Of a stretch of 64,000 nt of DNA, positions 50,096-58,284 are shown in pieces. The stretch is from Candidatus Burkholderia verschuerenii (lineage in GTDB: Bacteria > Pseudomonadota > Gammaproteobacteria > Burkholderiales > Burkholderiaceae): contig NZ_LFJJ01000002.1 of assembly GCF_001189365.1 (NCBI RefSeq), forward strand, positions 48,691 to 112,690, written 5' to 3'. Position 1 is the stretch's first letter. Every line of letters starts with the position of its first letter. The notes under the pieces are model-generated. The model searched no databases. It worked only from the letters and a program-made list of their open reading frames with translations, and was not told the DNA's origin. The position numbers and the translations under genes were made by a program.

Positions 50096-50803
50096 ATGAG
50101 CGAATCTCGTTTCTTGACCCGTGTTGGTATCGGTCTCGGTCTTGTCCGTCGATCCGTGCCAGAGGTAAGGATGCAGACCGTCAATGAAGCGCCAGCCGCG
50201 CCGGCGAACCAGAATCGACGGGTGCAGTCGCAGCAGGCCGGAAGCGCCGCTGCACCCTCGCGGGCAGCGGCTAACGTCGCGCCGCGTCAGAGCGTGGCAC
50301 CGGCATCCTCAACGATCCCGGTATCCCGACCGATTCCGGCTGCGCCGCAGATTCCCGACGGATTGCCAACCCGTGCGAGCGAGACCGATATCCACACGGT
50401 GATCCCTGCGGCAGCCCAACTGAATGGCGACCTGACAATCGAAGAAAGCATCGTCCTGCGGTGTGTGGTGCGGGGTAACGTCACCCAGGAAGGCGACCAT
50501 CAGGTGGTGTTGACCGAAACCGGTGGTATCCACGGTACGTTGCGAGCGCACACGGCGGTTATCGGGGGGACCGTCGAAGGCGATGTGTTCGCCGATCGCG
50601 TAGTGGTTCTCGAAACCGGCATCGTTCACGGCAACATCGAGTACGTGACTCTGGCCATGAAAGAAGGGGCGACTGTGAACGGGCTGCTGACGCGCACCGT
50701 CCCTAACGTGCTCGACACCAGTGAGGGCGCATCGGTCTTCTCAGCCGCTGCCGCGCCGATCCTCCACTCGGTTCCGATGGCGGAACAAGAGCGGGTGGCG
50801 TGA
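50096..50803 (+). CDS. Bactofilin-family polymer-forming protein
   Basis: 235 aa. After a Pro/Ala/Gln-rich N-terminal region the protein has a beta-helix-like bactofilin domain (about 115-210): LNGDLTIEESIVLRCVVRGNVTQEGDHQVVLTETGGIHGTLRAHTAVIGGTVEGDVFADRVVVLETGIVHGNIEYVTLAMKEGATVNGLL. Bactofilins self-assemble into filaments without nucleotide and organise envelope or chromosome components. A plasmid-borne one between membrane proteins is unusual. Its stop overlaps the next GTG. Confidence 0.8.
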   Translation: MSESRFLTRVGIGLGLVRRSVPEVRMQTVNEAPAAPANQNRRVQSQQAGSAAAPSRAAANVAPRQSVAPASSTIPVSRPIPAAPQIPDGLPTRASETDIHTVIPAAAQLNGDLTIEESIVLRCVVRGNVTQEGDHQVVLTETGGIHGTLRAHTAVIGGTVEGDVFADRVVVLETGIVHGNIEYVTLAMKEGATVNGLLTRTVPNVLDTSEGASVFSAAAAPILHSVPMAEQERVA

Positions 50804-51063
50804 CTACGCGCTCGCTGGTTTCAGTGATGCTTGTGACGTGGAGCGCGCTCTGCGCGTTTCTCGCGCAGATTCACTTTCCGCATTTTCTTGTGATTTGCGA
50901 GTCGGTCGAAGCCTTGTACGGTGGCATGGCCGACGACGTGGTGGTGTACCGCGTGATGCAGACGCTGATAGGCGCGCTATGGATGGTTGGGGTCTTCGCC
51001 ATCGTAGCGGTCACGCTGACTCGCAGATCCCGGCGCGCCGCTTCGCGCGCACCGTCACCGTAA
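50800..51063 (+). CDS. Small two-helix membrane protein
   Basis: 87 aa, GTG start coupled to the bactofilin gene. Helices at about 6-24 (VSVMLVTWSALCAFLAQI) and 53-74 (MQTLIGALWMVGVFAIVAVTL) with a short basic tail. Likely inner-membrane component of the module. Family not recognised. Confidence 0.6.
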   Translation: MTTRSLVSVMLVTWSALCAFLAQIHFPHFLVICESVEALYGGMADDVVVYRVMQTLIGALWMVGVFAIVAVTLTRRSRRAASRAPSP

Positions 51064-51081
51064 CGCACGCTACGCAGAAGA

Positions 51082-52455
51082 ATGAAGATCTTCCTCGGGT
51101 ACAACGACTACCTCCGCAAGAAGGAGAGCAAGGACGTTCCGGTCTATTGGGACTCGGAAACGCTCATCAATCCGCACCTCATCCTGTGTGGAAAATCAGG
51201 CACAGGAAAATCGTACCAACTGCTCCGTTTCATAGACGAAGCCCTCAAGACGGCCGGACCCGGTTTTGAGCGGTATCACAATCTCGACGTACATGGCGAT
51301 CTGATCGTACCTGGTGAATCTCGCGTCGAATTTTCGCGTGCGACCCGGTACGGCTACAACCCGCTTGTGCTCGACCCCAATCCTAAGTCGGGCGGCGTCG
51401 ATCGGCAAATCAACTTCCTGATTTCGACCATCAACCAGACTTCTCGCAAGCTGATGGACCGACAGGAAGCGTGCTTGCGGAACATCCTTGCCGATGTCTA
51501 CGCGGCTTACGGGATCTTCGAGGAAGAGCACGATACCTGGACGCGGGAGGAGATGACTGAGGCGATGCGCGCCGAGATGTGGGCGAGTCGCCGCTGGTCC
51601 GACATGCAGCGCTACTACCCGACGCTTGAGGATGCGATCGCACTCGCCGAGCGCAAGCTGAAGGCTATGTATGGCGGCCTGAACATGAACGAGCAGGGTA
51701 ACCGTGCGGTCGCTGCGCTCGAGGAGATGAACCGGGCTGCGGCGCAGATGAACCGCGCCGTCACGGCGAGCAACAAGAAGATCGACATCGAGGACAAGGA
51801 AAAGGCACAAAAGCAGTTTGAGGTAGCCAAGGGCAAGTACCTTGAGCGCGTCACCGACTATGTGTCTTCGATCGAGACAGGGCGGGAGTTTGACGACCTG
51901 ATCAAGTACGACTCGAAGGAAGTTTTGAAGGGCGTTATTGATCGTTTGAAGAACCTGAAAGCGGTTGGGATTTTCAACGGCAATCCGCCTCCTTTCGATG
52001 AAAGCGCACGCGTTTGGTCCTATGACCTGACAAACCTAGATGAAGAGGACAAGTTCGTCTTCGCGAAGGTCCGTGCTCAGCACATTGCTCGCAGACGCAA
52101 GCTTCTCGGCGTGCAGAGCGAGATAAAGGAGATCATCGGACTGGACGAAGCGCCCGTTGTTTTCGATGACAATCCCGACAGCATCTATAACAGGATTGCG
52201 AAGCAATTGCGAAAGTTCGGTCTCGGCCTATGGTGCGTTGCGCAGACGCCTTCGGATTTCCCGGAGGGCGTGATCACGACGGTGAGCACGAAGATTCTTC
52301 TCGGCATCGACAGCTACTATTGGACGGCATCCTGCAAGAAGCTGAATATCGATGAGAGCGTTTTAAAGTTCATCACCCCACAGAGGACCATCGCCGTCTA
52401 TATGGACAAGAAGGGGTCGATGAATTCGAAGTTCAACAACGTCCAGTTGCAGTAG
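51082..52455 (+). CDS. P-loop ATPase (VirD4/HerA-like) of the bactofilin module
   Basis: 457 aa. Walker A GKSGTGKS at residues 37-44, after an N-terminal YWDSETLINPHLILC strand; Walker B-like segment EIIGLDEAPVVFDD and an AQTPSDFPEGVITTVSTKILLGI motif in the C-terminal half resemble the VirD4/HerA group (AQ-PSD--E). It contains a long helical insertion (about 150-270). It has no transmembrane helix, unlike DotL. It may form a second motor next to the membrane proteins encoded around it. It is distinct from DotB, DotL and DotO. Confidence 0.72.
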   Translation: MKIFLGYNDYLRKKESKDVPVYWDSETLINPHLILCGKSGTGKSYQLLRFIDEALKTAGPGFERYHNLDVHGDLIVPGESRVEFSRATRYGYNPLVLDPNPKSGGVDRQINFLISTINQTSRKLMDRQEACLRNILADVYAAYGIFEEEHDTWTREEMTEAMRAEMWASRRWSDMQRYYPTLEDAIALAERKLKAMYGGLNMNEQGNRAVAALEEMNRAAAQMNRAVTASNKKIDIEDKEKAQKQFEVAKGKYLERVTDYVSSIETGREFDDLIKYDSKEVLKGVIDRLKNLKAVGIFNGNPPPFDESARVWSYDLTNLDEEDKFVFAKVRAQHIARRRKLLGVQSEIKEIIGLDEAPVVFDDNPDSIYNRIAKQLRKFGLGLWCVAQTPSDFPEGVITTVSTKILLGIDSYYWTASCKKLNIDESVLKFITPQRTIAVYMDKKGSMNSKFNNVQLQ

Positions 52456-52465
52456 GAGCTATCCA

Positions 52466-52930
52466 ATGCGAAAACTTCCAAAGTTAGGCGTGGTGGACAA
52501 AGCTCTGCTCGCGCTCGTGGTTCTTACGGCGGCTATGTGGCTACGCGATCAATTGCCTGCGTCTGGTGTGGAACTCGCCGAGGTGCAGGCGCTGGCCGCG
52601 CACAACGAGGCTGCGCACGCGGTTGTGGTGGCGACGCTATCGGCCGACCCGTCGCCGAATAGACGGGAGGCCCGTCAATTACGCGAGCGCGTCGTTGCGA
52701 TCGAGCGTGCGTCGCTTCGTCTGTCCGAAGATACTTCCATGCAGGCCATGGTGAGCGAGCGCGATCGCCTTGCTGCGATTCCACTGTCGAGCATGTCGGC
52801 AGAAGATCTGATGCGCTGGACGCTCTTGTGCGCGGGCCGCTACGTGACGTTGATTGTGGGTACGTTCGCAGGGCTGTGCGGGCTGCTGGTCTTACGCAGT
52901 CGTGGCCGGCTGAGTCGCGCGCGATCCTGA
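52466..52930 (+). CDS. Two-helix membrane protein with coiled coil
   Basis: 154 aa. Helices at about 11-28 and 122-143 flank a helical region (EVQALAAHNEAAHAVVVATLSADPSPNRREARQLRERVVAIERASLRLSEDTS). Ten bases after the ATPase gene. Unknown family. Confidence 0.6.
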   Translation: MRKLPKLGVVDKALLALVVLTAAMWLRDQLPASGVELAEVQALAAHNEAAHAVVVATLSADPSPNRREARQLRERVVAIERASLRLSEDTSMQAMVSERDRLAAIPLSSMSAEDLMRWTLLCAGRYVTLIVGTFAGLCGLLVLRSRGRLSRARS

Positions 52931-52946
52931 GCGAAAGGGCATTTCA

Positions 52947-53144
52947 GTGAGAGGCCGCTATCACGTGTACACCGATCTCGGCGGAGACAAGCCAGCGTTT
53001 TCGTCGCCGTTGTATGTGCTCGCGACGTTATATGTCGTCTACCTTGCGGGTCCGTTTCAGCGGTGCCGAATTTTTGATGTGAAGCGCGGCATCAACGTCA
53101 ACGAAATTGATTTTGAAGGAGGTCTTCCGAATGAAAAAAAGTAG
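52947..53144 (+). CDS. Short unknown protein, GTG start
   Basis: 65 aa with a weak hydrophobic stretch (PLYVLATLYVVYLAGPF). AAAGGG lies 9 bases before GTG 52947. It overlaps the next start by 14 bp. Low support except for spacing. Confidence 0.42.
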   Translation: MRGRYHVYTDLGGDKPAFSSPLYVLATLYVVYLAGPFQRCRIFDVKRGINVNEIDFEGGLPNEKK

Positions 53145-53292
53145 TGCCATCAGGTTGGCAACGTTTGTTTCGATCGTGGCTTTTGCTTGTGGTTGGGCTG
53201 CGAATGCAGCGCGAACCAATGCGCAGGAGCGCTGTTCCATCTCGTCGGGAGTGAAGATCTCGGGGCAGGCGCGGATCGACTGCGCGCAATAG
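53131..53292 (+). CDS. Small secreted protein
   Basis: 53 aa. A clear signal peptide (KKSSAIRLATFVSIVAFACGWAANA) leaves a mature part of about 28 residues with two Cys (ERCSISSG...RIDCAQ) that can form one disulphide. GGAGG lies 8 bases before ATG 53131. It is the last gene before an operator-containing gap. Confidence 0.55.
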   Translation: MKKSSAIRLATFVSIVAFACGWAANAARTNAQERCSISSGVKISGQARIDCAQ

Positions 53293-53318
53293 TCTGTTAA
53301 TTTTCATCACCAGAATTT

Positions 53319-53342
53319 TACGTATCATTGGTGGCATACAAA
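53319..53342. promoter_or_regulatory. RCGTAT dyad upstream of the secreted-tip/GHKL operon
   Basis: Left arm ACGTAT (53320-53325) and right arm ATACAA (53336-53341) with spacer CATTGGTGGC, 22 bp before the start codon at 53364. The spacer is nearly the same as in the copy at 60265. Confidence 0.66.
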
Positions 53343-53363
53343 TCATTGAACCGGAGAAAAGCA

Positions 53364-54098
53364 ATGAAGAAACGTACCGTGGTTGCATTGATGGTGGCTG
53401 CGTCGGCCTTGGCGACGAGCGCTGCGACGGCGAGCGCTGCCGGGTTGGCTGACCATATGGCGGAACCGCTGCCGATGCCGTTCCCGCCCGATGTGGCGGC
53501 GAAGCCGCGTGCGGAGATTTCGGTCAAGCTGATCCTCGTCGGCTCGGATGGCAAAAAGCAGGAAGTCCGGCTCGTGACGAAGGAAGGCTATGCGGTGACT
53601 TACGGCGATTTCAACCGCCGCTCGTACATCCAGTCGGTCGATAACGTGCCTCCGGTGCCGGAGATCCGCCCCGCGACGCTGCAAACCGGATTGTCGGTGT
53701 ACGCCGAACCGGGTCGCATCAACGAGAACGGGCGAGTCGCTGTTCGCTTCAAGGTCGAAGACAGTTCGCTCGAAAGCCTGCGAGACGCGAACATCGGCGG
53801 CAGCACGGTGCAGCTTCCCGACATCCAGACGACGGCGCTCGACCAGACGATCCTCATGAAGTCGGGTGTGCCGGTTCATCTCGACGCGATGCGCGATGGC
53901 AAGAAGGCAAGCAGCATCGAGGTGGAAGTGGAGTTCGCAACGTCCGATCACGGACGCGCTGACAACGTGGGCATGGGCGAAAGCTGCGCGCCCAACGGAA
54001 TCATCGCGATGCACGGCAGCGACACTGCTTTCTGCAAGGATGGCGTGTGGACGGTTGCTCAATACGTGTCCGTGGGCGCAGCGCCGAAGCGCGACTGA
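53364..54098 (+). CDS. Secreted protein with PilV-like C-terminal motif
   Basis: 244 aa. A signal peptide (KKRTVVALMVAASALATSAATASA) and a mature beta-rich part (EISVKLILVGSDGKKQEVRLVTKEGY). The C-terminus, ESCAPNGIIAMHGSDTAFCKDGVWTVAQYV, has the same spacing of Cys-x-Pro-Asn-Gly-x-Ile-Ala...Phe-Cys...Gly as the end of PilV (870-2129) and keeps the Trp that PilV has lost. It could be a surface or tip protein that shares the PilV tip fold. Family otherwise unknown. Confidence 0.6.
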   Translation: MKKRTVVALMVAASALATSAATASAAGLADHMAEPLPMPFPPDVAAKPRAEISVKLILVGSDGKKQEVRLVTKEGYAVTYGDFNRRSYIQSVDNVPPVPEIRPATLQTGLSVYAEPGRINENGRVAVRFKVEDSSLESLRDANIGGSTVQLPDIQTTALDQTILMKSGVPVHLDAMRDGKKASSIEVEVEFATSDHGRADNVGMGESCAPNGIIAMHGSDTAFCKDGVWTVAQYVSVGAAPKRD

Positions 54099-54187
54099 CC
54101 AGGCGCACTGACCCTTGCCGCCACGCGTCGGCGGCAACAGCCAGTGTACCCACCACACCAGCGGTCAATATCAATCAGGAACCGGCC

Positions 54188-56809
54188 ATGCGACTTCCGT
54201 TCGAACTCGATCCCGCAATCATTCACCACATCATCTACTCTCAGGCCGGATCGATCGGCAAGGCCGTTATCGAACTGATCATGAATTCGGTGGACGCCGA
54301 CGCGCGCTCGGTCGTGCTCACGATGTCGAAAGACGGCTTCACGTGCAAGGACGATGGGCGTGGGTTTGCCACCCGTGAAGACGTGCTGCGCTACTTCGGG
54401 CGATTCGGGACGCCTCACCAGGAGGGGGACGCGACTTACGGTCGATTCCGGCTCGGGCGAGGCCAGATCATGGCGCATGCAAGCACCGTCTGGAGGTCCA
54501 GTCTCTGGCAGATGAACGTCGATACCCGGTCGATGGGATACAGCTACGATCTGGACGATCTCACGGATGCCGATCGCGTGCAGGGATGCGACGTCAGCGG
54601 GAAGTGGTACGAGCCGCTGACGGATACCGAGTTGCTCTCGGCAACGCAGGAGATCCGCGATCTCGTTCGCTACACGCCGGTCAGCGTCGAACTCAATGGC
54701 CGGGCTATCTCGCGCGATCCGCGATCGGAGAAGTGGGATCACGAGGACGAATTCGCGTGGTATCGCGTCAAAGTCGAGGGGGCGGTGTCGATCTACAACC
54801 AGGGTGTTCTTGTTCGCCACGATTCCTCGCATCAGTGGGGCGCTGGTGGCCTGATCGTCTCCAAGAGAGCGATCTCGCTGAACGTCTCGCGAACGGAGAT
54901 TCTGCGCAAGACATGCCAGGTGTGGCAACCAATCGCGAAGCAGTTTGGGACCATGGCCCGCGAGATTTCGGCGCAGCTTGGTGAGCACCGAAAAACCGAG
55001 GCGAGTCGAGAAAAAGCGGCGCATGATCTGCTCGCCGGCACCGACAACCTTCTTCAAGCATTCGCGTCTGGTGAGGTCATTACGTTGTTGCCCGGAAAGC
55101 AGCACCTTTCGTTGTTTGATTTCCTTGAATTGAATGGCCGCATGCACAGTGGGCGAGTGAGTGTCGCAGAGAACGCATTCGACATTCCGAAGGCGGAGGC
55201 GATCGCGCGCGAGAAGATCGCGCAGATCATCCATCCGATCACGCTGGCGCGGTTCAACTGCCCCACTACGGAAGATTTTCGCGACGCGCTTGAGCGCATC
55301 ATGACGATCGTTCGCGAACGCTGGTCTGCGTTGACGGAAGCCGGGCAGTATCAGCTTCGAATCTGGAGGCTGGACGGCATCAGCGTGCCCGCCTTCATTG
55401 ACTTCGCGACGTTGCGCGAGGCGTTTGTCGAGCGCACTACGATTGTCCTTGAGAAGGACGCGCTTGATCGCGAAACGCGGAGGATGTGGACGGCCCTGCG
55501 TTGGTGTCTCCAGCAGTACGCAGGTCTGTGCGCGGGAGGACGAAAGACACGCAATCGCGGCGCGCACTACCTATCCGGTGACAAACACCGGAAGCACATT
55601 CTGTTGGGCGAGTCCAACGCGATGGAAGCATGGACGGACGGCGAATCGTATATCGCCTATAACGCCAACATCGTGCGGCGGCTCAAGCAAGATCCGATCA
55701 AGACGGCGGGTTATTTGTTCAGCCTGACGGAGCATGAAGTCGCCCACCAGGGCGACAGCATCGATTGCGGTCACGATGAGGCGTTTTATCAGCGTTACCA
55801 TGACATTTCGATCAGCATGGCCGCCGAGCGGCAGCGCTACATGCACCTGTTCATGCAGAAGTACGTGTACAGCATGGAAGGCGAGGGTAACAAGGATCGG
55901 AGCAAGGTGTGGTACGAGCAGCGGCTAATTGAACGTGCGAACAATGGGCGTCAGAAGCGCGAGTTGTCACCCGTGATCGAGGATATGGCCGCGCTGCCTT
56001 TTATCAACGCAACTGTCGAGCCGGAAAACCGCGCGCTCATCAAGATTATCAATGCGGGACTGGTCGAAAGCGGGGCGTGTCCGCTACCGCCCGACTGGGA
56101 CGCCGTTCGGCGCGAAGCGGAGGAGGCACAGGGGCGTCAGGCCGAAGGCTGGCGTGCTGAACGCCTTGAGCGTGAACAACTAGCCCGCGACGATGCGGAA
56201 AATACACGTGCCGCGCAATCACAAATCGCCGCTGTGCTTGGCGTTGCTGTAGAGGCGATCCCCGATAGCGCTTGGGACTATTTCTTCTATTACTGCGACG
56301 AGGGGTCGAGCGATGATGAACTTCGGCAGATGTGGAATGACAAGCCGTGGGAAGAGAGCGCGAACGAGCAAGAAGAGCTTGAGGCCCATCATCAATATGA
56401 GCGGGACGAGGCTGCGCGAATTGCTCGGGTTTTGGGCGTAGCTGAGGACGTGATCAGTCGTTCTGCGTGGCAGCGTCTGTGGGAAGAGAGCGAAGGCGAA
56501 ATCAAAAGGCTGTGGGCGGAAAAGCCTTGGGAAAGGGCGGACGAGGATTTTCGCGACATGGTGCTGGACTGCGTGGAAGACGAGGATGTAACTGACGGAG
56601 ACGCACCACAGGCTCGCCGTGAACATGATCCGAGGAATCGGCTCGATGAGAAATACCATTCGCTGATCGACCGGGGTGAAACATGGTGGAGTCTGGAGCG
56701 TAACGCTGCCGCTGCGGGCTTTTATCGCGTCGAAGACTATCTGTCATGGCGATCGGAGAGCCGCGTCGAAGCGGCCGTCAATACGGATGCGATCGGGGTA
56801 TCGCAATGA
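54188..56809 (+). CDS. GHKL ATPase fused to an HExxH metallopeptidase-like domain
   Basis: 873 aa. N-terminal Bergerat fold: ELIMNSVDADA (E29, N33), CKDDGRGFA (DxGxG at 56-59) and a lid-like RLGRGQIMAHA, as in Hsp90/MutL/histidine kinases. Around residue 516 is HEVAHQGDSIDCGHDEAFYQRYHD, an HExxH with a downstream GHxxxF-like element as in SprT/Wss1-type metallopeptidases. The C-terminal 200 residues are acidic and contain two similar segments (near 678-725 and 744-785), each with xIAxVLGVA...SAW...KPWE. No export signal. AGGA precedes ATG 54188. The domain pair is unusual and the function unknown. Confidence 0.72.
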   Translation: MRLPFELDPAIIHHIIYSQAGSIGKAVIELIMNSVDADARSVVLTMSKDGFTCKDDGRGFATREDVLRYFGRFGTPHQEGDATYGRFRLGRGQIMAHASTVWRSSLWQMNVDTRSMGYSYDLDDLTDADRVQGCDVSGKWYEPLTDTELLSATQEIRDLVRYTPVSVELNGRAISRDPRSEKWDHEDEFAWYRVKVEGAVSIYNQGVLVRHDSSHQWGAGGLIVSKRAISLNVSRTEILRKTCQVWQPIAKQFGTMAREISAQLGEHRKTEASREKAAHDLLAGTDNLLQAFASGEVITLLPGKQHLSLFDFLELNGRMHSGRVSVAENAFDIPKAEAIAREKIAQIIHPITLARFNCPTTEDFRDALERIMTIVRERWSALTEAGQYQLRIWRLDGISVPAFIDFATLREAFVERTTIVLEKDALDRETRRMWTALRWCLQQYAGLCAGGRKTRNRGAHYLSGDKHRKHILLGESNAMEAWTDGESYIAYNANIVRRLKQDPIKTAGYLFSLTEHEVAHQGDSIDCGHDEAFYQRYHDISISMAAERQRYMHLFMQKYVYSMEGEGNKDRSKVWYEQRLIERANNGRQKRELSPVIEDMAALPFINATVEPENRALIKIINAGLVESGACPLPPDWDAVRREAEEAQGRQAEGWRAERLEREQLARDDAENTRAAQSQIAAVLGVAVEAIPDSAWDYFFYYCDEGSSDDELRQMWNDKPWEESANEQEELEAHHQYERDEAARIARVLGVAEDVISRSAWQRLWEESEGEIKRLWAEKPWERADEDFRDMVLDCVEDEDVTDGDAPQARREHDPRNRLDEKYHSLIDRGETWWSLERNAAAAGFYRVEDYLSWRSESRVEAAVNTDAIGVSQ

Positions 56810-57753
56810 AGCTGCGCCGCGCGAACGTCGTTGCCATGCTGTTTGCGCTGGTGTCGAGTGCGGCCGGCGCGTCTCCTACGAATTGCCCGCAGTTTTTCGC
56901 GGGCGGCCAGGCCCCGGATCTTCACCGGGCCGATCTCGCCGAGCGGGGTCATGTGCTGTGCTTCACGTTCTACTCCGTTGTGGAGTCGGGTGTAAGCCGA
57001 ACCGCGATCTGGTCGGCGGAGCATCTGACGCGCGCCTCTGTCGAAGCCGCACGTCAGCAAAAACGCGTCGATGCGTTCCATGCTGAATCGGCGATCAGTC
57101 CGCGCGATCGCGCGGAGCGCGAAGACTACTTTGGCTCGGGGCGGGATGAGGGGCATATGTCGCCGAGTGGCGATATGCCTGATGAACGTTCGCAATACGA
57201 AAGTTTCTCTTTGGCGAACATGATCCCGCAGTCTCCCGACAACAATCGGCATCTATGGCAAGGCATTGAAATCGCGACGCGTGCTCTCGCAAAGTATGAC
57301 GGCGATCTTTATGTTGTGACCGGTCCTGCCTTTATTGGACCGCGTGCGTCGGTCGGCCGAGGCGTCGAGGTGCCTACGCATGTATGGAAGGCGATCTACG
57401 ACCCGCGTCGCGGTGCCGCTGCTTATGTCACGCTCAATCAGTCGGGCGAGGCATACGCTGTCATCTCAATTGCGGAGCTGACCCGGCTCGTTGGCGTAGA
57501 CCCCTTTCCGGCGTTGTCCGATCAGGTGAAAGGGACCGCGATAGCGTTGCCGACACCACGGCCGGGCGGGCAAAGACTTTCGGTCGGCCCTGTTTTGGAG
57601 GGGCAATTGGGTCTCGGTCCCTCGAGCCAGATCAGCAGTGTGTATGGCCCGGTTGCTCCCCTTGTCGAAGAAGGCAGGCCACGTGAGCGCTGGGCTGACG
57701 AGCGGTTGGCTCGTGACGCCGCACGGACGCTTGCACACGTGCTTCGATACTGA
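56806..57753 (+). CDS. Secreted DNA/RNA non-specific endonuclease (NucA family)
   Basis: 315 aa. Signal peptide (KLRRANVVAMLFALVSSAAGA) and beta-beta-alpha-Me nuclease core: RDEGHMSPSGDMPDERSQYESFSLANMIPQSPDNNRHLWQGIE, with the catalytic His in DEGHM (usually DRGH) and a metal-binding Asn in NNRHLW. Two Cys lie in the N-terminal part. A C-terminal extension of about 100 residues is not family-typical. The ATG overlaps the GHKL gene stop (ATGA), so the two products are made together. It should act in the periplasm or outside the cell. Confidence 0.85.
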   Translation: MKLRRANVVAMLFALVSSAAGASPTNCPQFFAGGQAPDLHRADLAERGHVLCFTFYSVVESGVSRTAIWSAEHLTRASVEAARQQKRVDAFHAESAISPRDRAEREDYFGSGRDEGHMSPSGDMPDERSQYESFSLANMIPQSPDNNRHLWQGIEIATRALAKYDGDLYVVTGPAFIGPRASVGRGVEVPTHVWKAIYDPRRGAAAYVTLNQSGEAYAVISIAELTRLVGVDPFPALSDQVKGTAIALPTPRPGGQRLSVGPVLEGQLGLGPSSQISSVYGPVAPLVEEGRPRERWADERLARDAARTLAHVLRY

Positions 57754-57765
57754 GCGGAGACCAAC

Positions 57766-58239
57766 ATGCGAAAGCGAGGCAGTCGAATTCATCACACGAG
57801 GCGAGATCCGACGCCGTTCGTGCGCCTTTTTGGAGATCGCTCAGTGATCCCGGCAGGCCACGCCACGAAAGTTGGGTTGGCCTATCACCTTGCCCTTGAG
57901 GAAATGAAGAAGGGGCGTGGAACGGACACCGGCATGAATCAGCTTGTTTATGCGCTGAATCTTGCGCTTGTGCTCTGCGAACTAGGCTTTGGAGCCGAGC
58001 AGGGAGCCTGCATCCACCACGCACAAGAATGCCTCGTGCGCATGGGCGCAGAGGGGCGACGAGGCGATCGTTGGAATGTCGATGAGGATGTGTATCGCGC
58101 GATCGGGGCTGCGCTCGAAGTTCACGATCAGCAGGTCGGAAGTGCAACGCAGGCCGATATCCGCATAGCGGAGGAAACGATCAAGGCGCGGCTTGCGGCG
58201 GGCGATGTTGTTCGTGTCGATGTAGCGCAGTCTCACTAG
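57766..58239 (+). CDS. Unknown helical protein downstream of the nuclease
   Basis: 157 aa, mainly helical, no signal peptide; KVGLAYHLALEEMKKGRGTDTGMNQLVYALNLALVLCELGFGAEQGACIHHAQECLVRM. Two Cys and several His in the middle could bind a metal. It follows the nuclease after 12 bp. A nuclease-immunity role is possible from position but is not supported by motif. Confidence 0.5.
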   Translation: MRKRGSRIHHTRRDPTPFVRLFGDRSVIPAGHATKVGLAYHLALEEMKKGRGTDTGMNQLVYALNLALVLCELGFGAEQGACIHHAQECLVRMGAEGRRGDRWNVDEDVYRAIGAALEVHDQQVGSATQADIRIAEETIKARLAAGDVVRVDVAQSH

Positions 58240-58284
58240 ACGCGATCCAATTTTCAGGCAATCGAATCAAGCATAGGAGGACAT

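Noticed and set aside
51172..51190. CATCCTG-like element resembling a MOBP nick region
   Set aside because: It lies inside the P-loop ATPase coding sequence, has no neighbouring inverted repeats, and no relaxase gene is nearby.
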